The notes below the pieces were generated by a model. The model saw only the letters and a program-made list of their open reading frames with translations, was not told the DNA's origin and ran no database searches. From AWTP1-13 sp050248715 (lineage in GTDB: Bacteria; Pseudomonadota; Alphaproteobacteria; Rhizobiales; Hyphomicrobiaceae), in NCBI GenBank assembly GCA_050248715.1, contig JBFWRV010000019.1, positions 27,081 through 91,080 of the forward strand: a DNA stretch of 64,000 nt. Reading direction: 5' to 3'. Below are positions 36,072 to 44,313 of the stretch, piece by piece. Numbering within the stretch: the stretch's first letter is position 1; every line of letters starts with the position of its first letter. The position numbers and the translations under genes are program-made.

Positions 36072-36530
36072 ATGCTCGACACTCGCACCTTGCGCCCCTG
36101 GCGCGGACGAAAGCCGCGACGCTGGTCGCTTCGCGACGCGCTCGATACGGCCTCGGCGGCCGAGAACGGCGAGCGCGCGCCGCCACGCGTCGAAGCGCCT
36201 GAGCCGCCGGCATTGCCGCAGGCTGACGACGAGCAGTTTCCCGCGATCGTAGTCAAGGCCCAGGAGGACGTGCGCTGCCGCCATGCGTTGGCGCGGCTTG
36301 GATACTTCCGGGTCCGATCGCACTACGTGGGGCACAAGCTGCGACGCAAGCCGACTTTCGACAAACTGGAAGACGAGTACCTCTGGCCGACGATGGAGTT
36401 CGTCCAGGATTGGCTTGACGAGGAGCGCAGCCGGATCATTGCCCGCACGCGCTTCCCCTTCCTCATGGCGATGCTGGCAACGATCGTGGCCGGCCTGGCC
36501 TTCGTGAGCGTCACCGCCGTCCTGGGCTAA
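36072..36530 (+). CDS. Hypothetical protein with a C-terminal membrane helix
   Basis: A 152-residue protein. The N-terminal 60 residues are basic and low complexity. The middle part, DVRCRHALARLGYFRVRSHY and FDKLEDEYLWPTMEFVQDWL, looks folded and conserved. A single membrane segment (about 128-150) ends the protein. No named family is recognised. The start is uncertain because the frame is open upstream. Confidence 0.6.
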   Translation: MLDTRTLRPWRGRKPRRWSLRDALDTASAAENGERAPPRVEAPEPPALPQADDEQFPAIVVKAQEDVRCRHALARLGYFRVRSHYVGHKLRRKPTFDKLEDEYLWPTMEFVQDWLDEERSRIIARTRFPFLMAMLATIVAGLAFVSVTAVLG

Positions 36531-36587
36531 CGCAGTTTCCGAGCTGCCCCGCGCGCCGTCATGGCGGAATTTCGCCCCGCCTCGGAG

Positions 36588-36675
36588 GCCGGGGCAGGCC
36601 GCGAAATATCCGAGGTCGGGAACCGGGGCCCCTGGATCCCGGCGCCGGGCTACCGCCCTTGGCCGGGATGACAGG
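36588..36675. repeat. Family B dispersed repeat
   Basis: The text GGGGCCCCTGGATCCCGGCGCCGGGCTACCGCCCTTGGCCGGGATGACAGG in two halves is a second copy of the element at 10340-10435, with the shared CCTGG-TCCCGG and GGGATGACAGG blocks. It separates the hypothetical membrane gene from the convergent ankyrin gene. Confidence 0.75.
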
Positions 36676-36706
36676 GTGCATGGAAGGACACGCCGCGATC
36701 GGCGGC

Positions 36707-37390
36707 CTACCTCCCTCCCGCGGCTTCGATCAGCCTGGCGATTTCGCCCTGCCCCTTGCCGCGCGCATGCGCAAGCGGCGACACCCGGTCCTTGTCGGCA
36801 ATGTTGGGGTCTGCGCCCGCGGCGAGAACGAGCTTGGCGACCTCCACGTGCCGCGGGCCACCGTCGCCGAGAATGACGATCTCGAGCAGGCACGTCCAGC
36901 CGAGGTTGTTGACGTGATTGACATCGATGCCCGTCGTCAAGAGCAGCCGCACCGTTTCCACGTGCGCGCGCTCGCAGGCCGGTATCAGGGCGTTGCCGCC
37001 GAAGCGATTGCGCAGCGAGAAGTCCGGCCCCTTCGGGATCATGAGGCGGAGCATCTCCGTCCTGCCGAGCGCACCGGCCAGGAGCCAGGGCGAGTCCATG
37101 TTCGCCGCCTGCGCATTGATGTTGCCGCCGGCATCGATGAGGAGCGCCGCCGCGGAAAGGTGGTTACTCCTCACAGCCAGCAGGAGGGGCGTCTCCCCTG
37201 CTGCGTTCACGGGATCGAGCGCAGCCCCTGCCGCGATCAGCCGCTTCAACGTCTCGACATCGCCGCGCCCGGCCGCCTCCAGCATTGCGCGGCCGCTCTG
37301 TGCCGGCTGACCCGATGCCATCTCGCTCGCTCCGATCAGCACAAGGAAAGCAACGCCCCATCTCAACCACAACAGTCGCCCGATGCCCAT
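36707..37390 (-). CDS. Exported ankyrin-repeat protein
   Basis: A 227-residue protein with a signal peptide (about 1-27, ending EMASG). It has at least four ankyrin repeats: GRGDVETLKRLIAAGAALDP, AGETPLLLAVRSNHLSAAAL, ERAHVETVRLLLTTGIDVNH and RHVEVAKLVLAAGADPNIAD. Ankyrin proteins mediate protein contacts; the partner is unknown. The start is MGIGRL at 37390. It begins 7 bp after the end of the deaminase gene on the same strand, so the two are likely co-transcribed. Confidence 0.9.
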   Translation of the reverse strand: MGIGRLLWLRWGVAFLVLIGASEMASGQPAQSGRAMLEAAGRGDVETLKRLIAAGAALDPVNAAGETPLLLAVRSNHLSAAALLIDAGGNINAQAANMDSPWLLAGALGRTEMLRLMIPKGPDFSLRNRFGGNALIPACERAHVETVRLLLTTGIDVNHVNNLGWTCLLEIVILGDGGPRHVEVAKLVLAAGADPNIADKDRVSPLAHARGKGQGEIARLIEAAGGR

Positions 37391-37397
37391 GGCTCGC

Positions 37398-37841
37398 CTA
37401 TGAGGAACGGCGCGGCTTTCCCGCATCCGCGCCATCCGCACCGAAGAACATCCGTTCGACGTTTGCAAGCGCGAGAGCGTGCTCGCAGGCGCTGCACGGC
37501 CGCGAGGTCGAGTACATCACGGCACCGCTCATGTCGCTGGTCCCGAGCCGCTTCTGCGCCTCCCAGAGCGCGACCCTCTCGGCATGCGCGTTCGCATTGC
37601 CGTCGAGGACGACACGGCTGCGGCCGTAGCCGACGATCGCATCCGCCTTGACCAGGATCGCGCCGAACGGCTGGTCGCCGCTCGCCACGGCCTCGCGCTT
37701 CATGCGGGCGGCCTCGGCGATGAAATGCTTCCGCGCCTCGCCCTGCGCGGGCGCAGCCCGCGGCAAGACGAGAGCGGCAATCCCGCATCCCGTGCCGGCC
37801 ACAACCGCCCTGCGATCCGTCTTGCGCATCCTCGACCCCAT
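37398..37841 (-). CDS. Exported nucleoside/cytidine deaminase-like protein
   Basis: A 147-residue protein of the cytidine/guanine deaminase fold. The zinc site is complete: HAE in NANAHAERVALWEAQ and PCxxC in STSRPCSACEHALALA. Unusually, a signal peptide with a possible twin-arginine motif precedes it (RKTDRRAVVAGTGCGIAALV, cleavage near PAQG). The protein would thus be periplasmic, odd for a deaminase of nucleosides or bases. It sits directly upstream of an exported ankyrin protein on the same strand. Confidence 0.88.
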   Translation of the reverse strand: MGSRMRKTDRRAVVAGTGCGIAALVLPRAAPAQGEARKHFIAEAARMKREAVASGDQPFGAILVKADAIVGYGRSRVVLDGNANAHAERVALWEAQKRLGTSDMSGAVMYSTSRPCSACEHALALANVERMFFGADGADAGKPRRSS

Positions 37842-37881
37842 GCCGCCCGGCGCGGCATCATAGCCTGGCTTGCATCAGGCA

Positions 37882-39081
37882 TCAGCCTGCAAGGGCGCGG
37901 CGCAGCAGATCCAACAGACTGATGACGGAGAATTCGCGCATGCGCGGCCGGTCGGGCGGCAGCGTCATCTTCGAGGCATGCTCCGCGCCGTCGATGTTGG
38001 CGCTGAGGAACACGGTGCCGGACGGCAGGCCCTCGCGCGGATCGGCAGCGATTGCCGCGAGCCCGATATTGGTGCCGATGCCGGCGCGCGCCTGTGCTGC
38101 GGCAGCGGCGGCACGCACATCGCCCGGCGGGCTGCCGGGCTTCCAGGCCTCGCCCCCGACCGTGGCGCCACGGAAGGTCTCCATTCCCGGATCGGCCGCA
38201 CTCAAGCGTGCGGACAGGATGCCGCCCGTGATCGCCTCGGCGGCAGCAAACGTCATGGCTTTGCGGCGAAGCTGGTCGAGCACCACCACCTCCATGGACT
38301 GCTCGTCGACGCCGAAGATCACGTCGCCGAGCAGGCCGCGGATCAGCGCCTCCTCCGCGTCGAGGATGCCCAGGGCCGTCGCCTCGTCGTCGCACTTGGC
38401 GACGACGCGCACCTTGATGCCGTCGATGCCGCTCGCCTGGAAAGCGATGGTGGGATTGCCGAGCGTGTCGAGCTCGCCAAACCGCTCCTCCAACACCTCG
38501 GCGAGACCCGACTCGCTCATGCCCCAGGTGCGCAGCACGCGACTCTTGATGACCGAGGATTGCCCGGCACGCCGCCGCAGGTCCGGCAGGATGGTGCCGA
38601 AGAACATCTCGCGCATCTCGCTCGGCACGCCCGGGACCGCATAGATCACCTTGCCGCCGACCGGGCAGACAAGGCCTGGCGCCGTGCCCGGCATCTGCGC
38701 AATCGGCTCGGCGCCGATGGGAATGTTCGCCTGCAGCAGGTTGTTCGCCGACATGACGCGGCCGCGCTGCTCGAAGATGCGCCGGATCTTGCCGGCGATC
38801 GCCTCGTCGCGGCGCATCTCCACGCCCATGACGCGGGCGATGACGTCGCGGGTGATGTCGTCCTGCGTCGGCCCCAGCCCACCGCAGCAGATGACGGCAT
38901 CGCTGCGCTCCAGGGCCTGGCGGATGCACGCCTCGATGCGGGCGAAGTTGTCCCCGACCTTGACCTGAAAGTGCGAGTCGATGCCGGCGAGCGCCAGCTG
39001 CTCCCCGATCCACGCCGAGTTGCTGTCGACGATGATGCCGAGCAGCAGCTCGGTGCCGATGGCGATGACCTCGCAGCGCAT
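37882..39081 (-). CDS. CinA-type protein with divergent C-terminal domain
   Basis: A 399-residue protein. The N-terminal molybdopterin-binding-like COG1058 domain is clear: CEVIAIGTELLLGIIVDSNS, ICCGGLGPTQDDITRDVIA and VIYAVPGVPSEMREMF. The C-terminal PncC-like (nicotinamide-nucleotide amidase) domain is divergent. The usual ESCTGG-type motif reads AEAITGGILS, and the expected SYSNEAK-type loop is missing. ADP-ribose pyrophosphatase activity of the N-domain may remain while deamidation is doubtful. The start is MRCEVIA at 39081. Confidence 0.85.
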   Translation of the reverse strand: MRCEVIAIGTELLLGIIVDSNSAWIGEQLALAGIDSHFQVKVGDNFARIEACIRQALERSDAVICCGGLGPTQDDITRDVIARVMGVEMRRDEAIAGKIRRIFEQRGRVMSANNLLQANIPIGAEPIAQMPGTAPGLVCPVGGKVIYAVPGVPSEMREMFFGTILPDLRRRAGQSSVIKSRVLRTWGMSESGLAEVLEERFGELDTLGNPTIAFQASGIDGIKVRVVAKCDDEATALGILDAEEALIRGLLGDVIFGVDEQSMEVVVLDQLRRKAMTFAAAEAITGGILSARLSAADPGMETFRGATVGGEAWKPGSPPGDVRAAAAAAQARAGIGTNIGLAAIAADPREGLPSGTVFLSANIDGAEHASKMTLPPDRPRMREFSVISLLDLLRRALAG

Positions 39082-39547
39082 GCCGATCCCCCCTTTGCAT
39101 TCACCGTTTGCGGCGTTGTCGTGGACCTGTCGAGGGACGGATAGCATGCTTCGAGCCGTGCTTCGACAGGCTCAGCACGGGGTGGTGTGCCGGGCACGGT
39201 GCGGGGCACGGGGGTGGAGTGTACGGTACGGGGTTGGAATGTTCACAACGGACAAGAGGCCTCAGCCGCGCATTCGACCTTGTCCTGAGCTTGTCGAAGG
39301 ACGGGCCACGCACCTGAGCCGTGCTCTCGATGCCGTGTTCCGAGCCGTGCTTCGACAAGCTCAGCACGGGGTTGGTGTGTGCGGCACGCGGTCGGAGTGT
39401 GCAACGCGGACGTGGAGACCTCAGCCGCGCACCCGCCCTCGTCCTGAGCTCGTCGAAGGACGGGTAGCGCACACCAAGCCGTGCTTCGACAGGCTCAGCA
39501 CGGCGGTCTGGGGCAGGCTCGGCACGAGGGAGTGCTCGTCGCCAATC
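39082..39547. repeat. Cluster of family A palindromic repeats
   Basis: No gene is seen in 466 bases. At least five family A elements in both orientations occur, for example GTGCTTCGACAGGCTCAGCACGG near 39160, CCTGAGCTTGTCGAAGGACGG near 39283, GTGCTTCGACAAGCTCAGCACGG near 39347 and CCTGAGCTCGTCGAAGGACGG near 39443. They are separated by 60-100 bp of related but looser sequence, and no strict tandem period is visible. Confidence 0.85.
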
Positions 39548-40162
39548 CTATTTGATCGGCGAGAACGGCCCCGCCAGCAGGATCTTCGTCTCCTGGCGCA
39601 GTGCCGGGGAATCGCCGGGCGGCGGCCAGATGCCTTCGGCGGTAGCCTTCTTGCGCACTGCCATACGCTCGTCGAGGCTCTTGTAGGCCCAGATGTGCAT
39701 CCACTGGTTGAGCCCGCCCACATCCGACGTGAAGACGCCGACCAGCGGCGACAGCTTGGTGCGGGCCGCCAGATGCTCCTTCCAGCGCGCGGCCATGCCG
39801 GGGATCGTGCCGGGCTTCAGCGTGTAGTTGCGCATCTCGAAGTAGGGCCCGACGTTCGCCGGCGCCAGGGGCGGCGAGAAGGGCAGCGGCTCGAAGATCT
39901 CCGACCTCATCTCGGTGATGAAATCGGAGGTCGGCGGCGGCCAGACCTTGTCGCTGACCACCTGCGCCCGGATCTTGCTCCGCTCCAGCGCGTTCTCGTA
40001 GGCCCACACGTGGATGACCTGGTTGAGCGGACCGATCTCCGTGTACCAGAAGGCCGCGAGCTTGGAATAGGTCTGCCGCTTCTCGATCATCGGCTCCCAC
40101 CGCTTGATGAACTCGGGCAGCGTGCGCGGGTGCAATGTGTACGTGCGGAATTCATAGATCAT
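39548..40162 (-). CDS. NIPSNAP family protein
   Basis: A 204-residue protein with two NIPSNAP (dimeric alpha-beta barrel) repeats: MIYEFRTYTLHPRTLPEFIK ... IGPLNQVIHVWAYENALER, and FEMRNYTLKPGTIPGMAARW ... VGGLNQWMHIWAYKSLDER. Duplication within one chain is typical of the family. The function is unknown; related proteins act in small-molecule or vesicle processes. It is isolated between a repeat cluster and a divergent gene. Confidence 0.95.
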   Translation of the reverse strand: MIYEFRTYTLHPRTLPEFIKRWEPMIEKRQTYSKLAAFWYTEIGPLNQVIHVWAYENALERSKIRAQVVSDKVWPPPTSDFITEMRSEIFEPLPFSPPLAPANVGPYFEMRNYTLKPGTIPGMAARWKEHLAARTKLSPLVGVFTSDVGGLNQWMHIWAYKSLDERMAVRKKATAEGIWPPPGDSPALRQETKILLAGPFSPIK

Positions 40163-40358
40163 GGGCGTGAGCCTCCCTGGTGACGCGGAGTGCGCGGATG
40201 TTCGCACCGCCGCAGGCGAACGGCAATGGCTCGGCATGCCCGGCTGCGCCCCGGCCGCGCTCGGCAGCCAAGCGTTGCGCGCAAGGCCTTGCCAATGCCA
40301 CGGCCAGGCCGGCTTAGTCGCGCGCGGGGAGGACGAGCAGCGGAGTGCAGGAGGCGGC

Positions 40359-41120
40359 ATGCGGGCACACGCAACAGCGTTTCTGGGCATGCTGTCGTCG
40401 CTGCTGCCCTCCGCGGGCCACGCCCAGTCCTGCCCCGAAATTCTCGATGACGCCCTCCGCCTGCTCCTGGTCACCACCCCGGCCATGAACTCGAGCCGGG
40501 CGCGCCTGAAGGTTTTCGAGCGCGCCTCGCGCGAGCTGCCGTGGACGAGTGTCGGCACCGCCGAGCCGGCGGTCGTGGGCCGCGCAGGTTTGGCCTGGGG
40601 GCATGGCTTCGACGGCACCGCGCAAGGGGACGAGCCACGCAAGGTCGAAGGCGACGGACGCACGCCAGCCGGGATGTTCCGCATCGGCGCGAGCTTCGGG
40701 TTCGGCCGCTCTGAGCTTCCAGGGCACATCGCCATCAGGCCCGGAAAAACCGTCTGCGTCGATGATGCCAGCTCGCCGCTCTACAATACGATCACCACCC
40801 TCACCCGGATCGGCACGAGGACAAGCCGCGAGGACATGTGGCGCATCCCGCTCTACAAGAGAGGGCTCCTCGTCGACTACCCGACCGATCGCGAGCACCG
40901 CCGCGGCTCCTGCATCTTCATCCACATATGGCGCGGTCCGGAGAGCGCGACGGCGGGATGCATCGGCCTGCCCGAGACGCGCGTCGCGGCGCTCCAGGAG
41001 TTCTCTCGGACAGGTGCCGTGCTGGCCGTCCTGCCCCAGGAGGCGCTCGACCGCTTCGAGGGATGCGTCCCTGGGGCGGACAGGGATGCGGGAAAAAAGC
41101 GGGGGGAACCGGACCGCTGA
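40359..41120 (+). CDS. Exported L,D-transpeptidase-like (YkuD fold) protein
   Basis: A 253-residue protein with a signal peptide (about 1-22). The YkuD-type signature is FIHIWRGPESATAGCIGLPE, in which the catalytic cysteine follows a conserved histidine by 12 residues. KVEGDGRTPAGMFRIGASFG is the usual substrate-loop region. The family cross-links or modifies peptidoglycan in the periplasm. It is most like the YkuD relatives with a TAGCIGL motif rather than the SHGC type. It converges on the Ser/Thr kinase gene. Confidence 0.85.
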   Translation: MRAHATAFLGMLSSLLPSAGHAQSCPEILDDALRLLLVTTPAMNSSRARLKVFERASRELPWTSVGTAEPAVVGRAGLAWGHGFDGTAQGDEPRKVEGDGRTPAGMFRIGASFGFGRSELPGHIAIRPGKTVCVDDASSPLYNTITTLTRIGTRTSREDMWRIPLYKRGLLVDYPTDREHRRGSCIFIHIWRGPESATAGCIGLPETRVAALQEFSRTGAVLAVLPQEALDRFEGCVPGADRDAGKKRGEPDR

Positions 41121-41126
41121 GAGGGC

Positions 41127-42866
41127 TCAAGAGCAGGGCTTGTAGTCCTCGTTGCGCACGATCAGCCAGACGCCGTCGCGGTTCTCGATAGCGTAGTCCT
41201 CGCAAGCGCTTTCGGTGAACGAGCGCCCGTTGCGATAATGAAAAGTCATCGTGTAGGCGACATCGAAGCTCCCGGCATTGCCGTTCATGCCGCGATACTG
41301 GACACGGTAGTCGGCCTGCACCCGCGCCAGCTGCTGAAAGAAGCGGCGTCGCTCGCCGGCCAGCTGATCGATGGTCTTCGTCGTGCCGGCCTTGCGATCG
41401 ACCTTCACGGCGCCGGGAGCCCATTGCGCGACATAGGCATCCGCATCCAGGGCACGCCAGGCCGAGAACAAGTTGTCGATCGGCCTCTGCATGGCCGCGA
41501 TCGCCTGCCGCCGCTGCTCCTCCCTGAGAGCCGCCTCATGCTGTTGCCGCGCCCTGTTGTCCGCCTCCTGCTGCAGGCGGCGCTCCTCGGCGGCCCTGGC
41601 CTCCGCGGCGCGCTTCTCCTGCTCGAGCCGCCGGGCCTCCGCATCCGCGCGCAACCGCGCCTCCTCCTCCGTGCGGCGGCGCCTCTCCTCCTGCGCGCGC
41701 AGCTCGGCGAGCTGCTCGCGCTCGGCGCGCTCGGCAGCGAGCCTGCGCTGCCCCGCCTCCATGTCCGCACGCTTGCGCGCCTCCTCGGTCCTTCGGCGCT
41801 CCTGGTCCTGCCAATGCGAATAGGTGAGGCCGCCGGAAACGCCCGCAACAACGGCTATGGCAGCCGCAACGATCGCCCATCGCCGCCTCCCCGGCCGAGG
41901 GCCGGAAGCCGGCACGACGGGCGGTGCCGCCGGGACCTTGCGCGTTGGGGCAAGGCGGTCGGCCGAGGCGTCGTGCAGCAGGACCGGCCGGAGAGCCGCG
42001 ACCGATTGCGGCCTGTCGGCATGCGAAGGCCGCAGACAGGCGTCGATCGCGGCGAGGAAGCCTTTCCTGTAGGTTCCGACCGCGGCATCGACGGCCGGCT
42101 GCATGCGATCGTCGGCCACGCGCAGCGTCGCCTCGGGCGGCGTGATGCCGCAGACGGCCCTGTAGAGCGTGGCGCCGAGAGCGTAGAGGTCCGTCCACGG
42201 TCCCTGCAGACGGCTGTCGGTTGCATACTGCTCGAAGGGCGAATAGCCCGTCTTCACGATGCCGGTGAGGGATCGGCTCTTCTCGCCCACGGCGCGCCGC
42301 GCGGCACCGAAGTCGAGCAGCACCGGACTGCCGTCAGGGCGGACGACGATGTTGTCCGGCGCGATATCGCGGTGCAGGAAATTTTCGCCGTGCATGATCT
42401 CGAGCGCATCGAGCAGAGGGGCGGCGATGCGGTCGAGCTCGGACTGGATCGGCGCGCGACCGAGGTCCCGCAGCCAGGTCCCGAGGTCCTTCCCGGCCTC
42501 GTAGTCCATCACCATGTAGGCCGTTGCGTGCGCCTCGAACACGCGTGAGACGCGCACGATGCTCGGATGACGGAAGCGCGCCAGCATGCGCGCCTCCTCG
42601 AGGAAGCTGGCCTTGCCCCAGTCGAAAGTCTCCGCGTGCCGTGCCGAGCGGGGGTGCACCCGCATGCCCTCGTCGCGGGCACCGAATTCGCTGGGATAGT
42701 ATTCCTTGATGGCGACGACGGTGCCGAGGTCGAGGTCGGTGGCCGCATAGGTGATGGCAAAGCCACCGGCGCCGATGATGCGCTCGATGCGGTAGTTGCC
42801 GCCGACGCGCGCGCCGCTGCTCAGGCTCAGCCGACCATCCACGGCACGCTCCCCTTGCTTGGCCAT
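41127..42866 (-). CDS. Membrane-anchored Ser/Thr protein kinase with NTF2-like sensor tail
   Basis: A 579-residue kinase. The glycine loop is IGAGGFAITYAA (31-42), the ATP lysine is Lys54 in VAIKEYYPSEF, the catalytic loop is LHRDIAPDNI (Asp167) and the DFG is LLDFGAARRA (Asp185). A single membrane helix (about 329-348) leads to a long charged coiled coil (about 352-470, many ERR/AEERR). A C-terminal DUF4440/NTF2-like domain of about 100 residues starts LFSAWRALDADAYVAQWAPG. The kinase is cytosolic and the coiled coil and sensor domain periplasmic. Confidence 0.93.
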   Translation of the reverse strand: MAKQGERAVDGRLSLSSGARVGGNYRIERIIGAGGFAITYAATDLDLGTVVAIKEYYPSEFGARDEGMRVHPRSARHAETFDWGKASFLEEARMLARFRHPSIVRVSRVFEAHATAYMVMDYEAGKDLGTWLRDLGRAPIQSELDRIAAPLLDALEIMHGENFLHRDIAPDNIVVRPDGSPVLLDFGAARRAVGEKSRSLTGIVKTGYSPFEQYATDSRLQGPWTDLYALGATLYRAVCGITPPEATLRVADDRMQPAVDAAVGTYRKGFLAAIDACLRPSHADRPQSVAALRPVLLHDASADRLAPTRKVPAAPPVVPASGPRPGRRRWAIVAAAIAVVAGVSGGLTYSHWQDQERRRTEEARKRADMEAGQRRLAAERAEREQLAELRAQEERRRRTEEEARLRADAEARRLEQEKRAAEARAAEERRLQQEADNRARQQHEAALREEQRRQAIAAMQRPIDNLFSAWRALDADAYVAQWAPGAVKVDRKAGTTKTIDQLAGERRRFFQQLARVQADYRVQYRGMNGNAGSFDVAYTMTFHYRNGRSFTESACEDYAIENRDGVWLIVRNEDYKPCS

Positions 42867-42905
42867 CCTGCCACGGGCAATGACGCGGACTGCCGTAGTA
42901 TCACA

Positions 42906-43292
42906 TCAGCGGCCCTCGATCTCCGCCACCTCCATGACGATCGGGGCGTGATGATGGGCGGTGTGGGCCGCAAAGACGGTGCCCCGCACCTCGACCGTCT
43001 TGCCGACCAGGCGCTGCATGGCCTCGTGCAGCTTCGGCGTGGCCGGATAGACGTGGATCGTGCGGGTGCCCTTGACACTGTTCCCGGGATCGCTGGCCGT
43101 GAGGCAGACCGGGGTCGGCACCGTCAGGATGTAGGGCCGCTCCAAGCGTCCGGCGGCATCCTTGGCCGCCCGGATGGCGAGCCTGCCCTGTGCAGCCTCC
43201 CGCGCGGCGGTCTCGCTCATGCAGGCGGCGGCCGGGCCGGACGCGAGGAGACCGAGAATGACTGCAATGGCGGCAAAGCCCGAGGAACTCAT
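42906..43292 (-). CDS. Exported DUF4431 domain protein
   Basis: A 128-residue protein with a signal peptide (about 1-23, ending PAAA). The DUF4431-type text is RPYILTVPTPVCLTASDPGN and LVGKTVEVRGTVFAAHTAHH followed by HAPIVMEVAEIEG. The function is unknown; the fold is a small OB-like domain. It lies 39 bp upstream of the kinase gene on the same strand and may be co-transcribed. Confidence 0.8.
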   Translation of the reverse strand: MSSSGFAAIAVILGLLASGPAAACMSETAAREAAQGRLAIRAAKDAAGRLERPYILTVPTPVCLTASDPGNSVKGTRTIHVYPATPKLHEAMQRLVGKTVEVRGTVFAAHTAHHHAPIVMEVAEIEGR

Positions 43293-43398
43293 GCGCAACC
43301 CCACGGAAAAGCAGCGGCAAGCTGCGCCGCAGGCTGGGCAGGCTGGCGCGGGGATGGACGACGGTCAGTTACCTGAGGAACAGGCGCCGCCTTGGCCC

Positions 43399-44307
43399 TC
43401 AGGCCTTCACATAGTCGCGCCACTCCGGCAGCGACCGCTCCGCATAGGGCTTGTCCCAGGCCGCGCAGTTGCTGCGATCGACCACCTCGACGGGCAGCAT
43501 GAGCAGGCGCGGCACCGTCTCGCCGCGGAGCACGCGCACGGCAGCCTCGACCCCGAGGCATGCCATCTTCATGGCGTCGAAGGAGGAGGTGGCGACGAGG
43601 TCGCCGCGCTTGACCGCGGCCACGCCCTCGGGCGTGGCATTGATGCCGACGATCGGCATCAGGCGCCCCGCCTCGCGCATGGCATCGAGCGCGCCGATGG
43701 CCATGAAGTCGTTCGCCGCCAGCACGCCGTCGATGCGCGGCTCGGCGCCGAGCAGCTCCGCCATCGCGCGGCAGCCGCCGTCGCGCTGGAAATCGCCCGC
43801 CCGCGACGCCTTGATGCGCACGCCGGGGCGTGCGGCGGCGGCGTCGCGGAAGCCTGCCGTGCGCGGCGCTGTCGTCATGGCGTTGGGATGACCCTCGAGC
43901 GTCACCACGTCGCCTCGCCCGCCCAGGCTGTCGAAGAGATGATCGGCGATGCCCCGCGCCAGCGCGCGGTCGTCGGAGCCCACGAAGCACGTGCAGTCGA
44001 ACTGCTCCGGCTGGCTCACCATGCACAGGATGGGAATGCCCTTCGACCTGGCGCGCTGCAGGAGATCGTTGAGCGCGGTGGCATGCGTGGGGGCGAGCAG
44101 GATCGCATCCACGCCCTCGGCCAGCACGGCAGCGAGCAGCCCGCGCTGCTCCTCCACGTCGTCGGGCTTGGTGGGCACGTGATGCCGCAGCGAGCAGCCG
44201 AGCCGGGCCGCCACCCGGTCCGCGCCGAGCCGCGCCCCGATGTAGGCCGGATTGGTCCGGTTTTTCGTGAAGGCGGCCAGCTTGTAGCGGCGCGGGCTCG
44301 ATGCCAT
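43399..44307 (-). CDS. Periplasmic-binding-protein-like (type I, sugar-type) protein without a signal peptide
   Basis: A 302-residue protein with the ribose/LacI-type binding fold: NPAYIGARLGADRVAARLGC, GVDAILLAPTHATALNDLLQ, GVLAANDFMAIGALDAMREA and IVGINATPEGVAAVKRGDLV. No signal peptide or DNA-binding domain precedes the fold; the protein starts MASSPRRYKLAAFTKNR. A cytosolic sensor role or a missing exported form is possible. No ABC permease is nearby. It starts 6 bp after the Asp/Glu racemase-like gene, so the two are in one operon. Confidence 0.85.
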   Translation of the reverse strand: MASSPRRYKLAAFTKNRTNPAYIGARLGADRVAARLGCSLRHHVPTKPDDVEEQRGLLAAVLAEGVDAILLAPTHATALNDLLQRARSKGIPILCMVSQPEQFDCTCFVGSDDRALARGIADHLFDSLGGRGDVVTLEGHPNAMTTAPRTAGFRDAAAARPGVRIKASRAGDFQRDGGCRAMAELLGAEPRIDGVLAANDFMAIGALDAMREAGRLMPIVGINATPEGVAAVKRGDLVATSSFDAMKMACLGVEAAVRVLRGETVPRLLMLPVEVVDRSNCAAWDKPYAERSLPEWRDYVKA

Positions 44308-44313
44308 GAGGTC

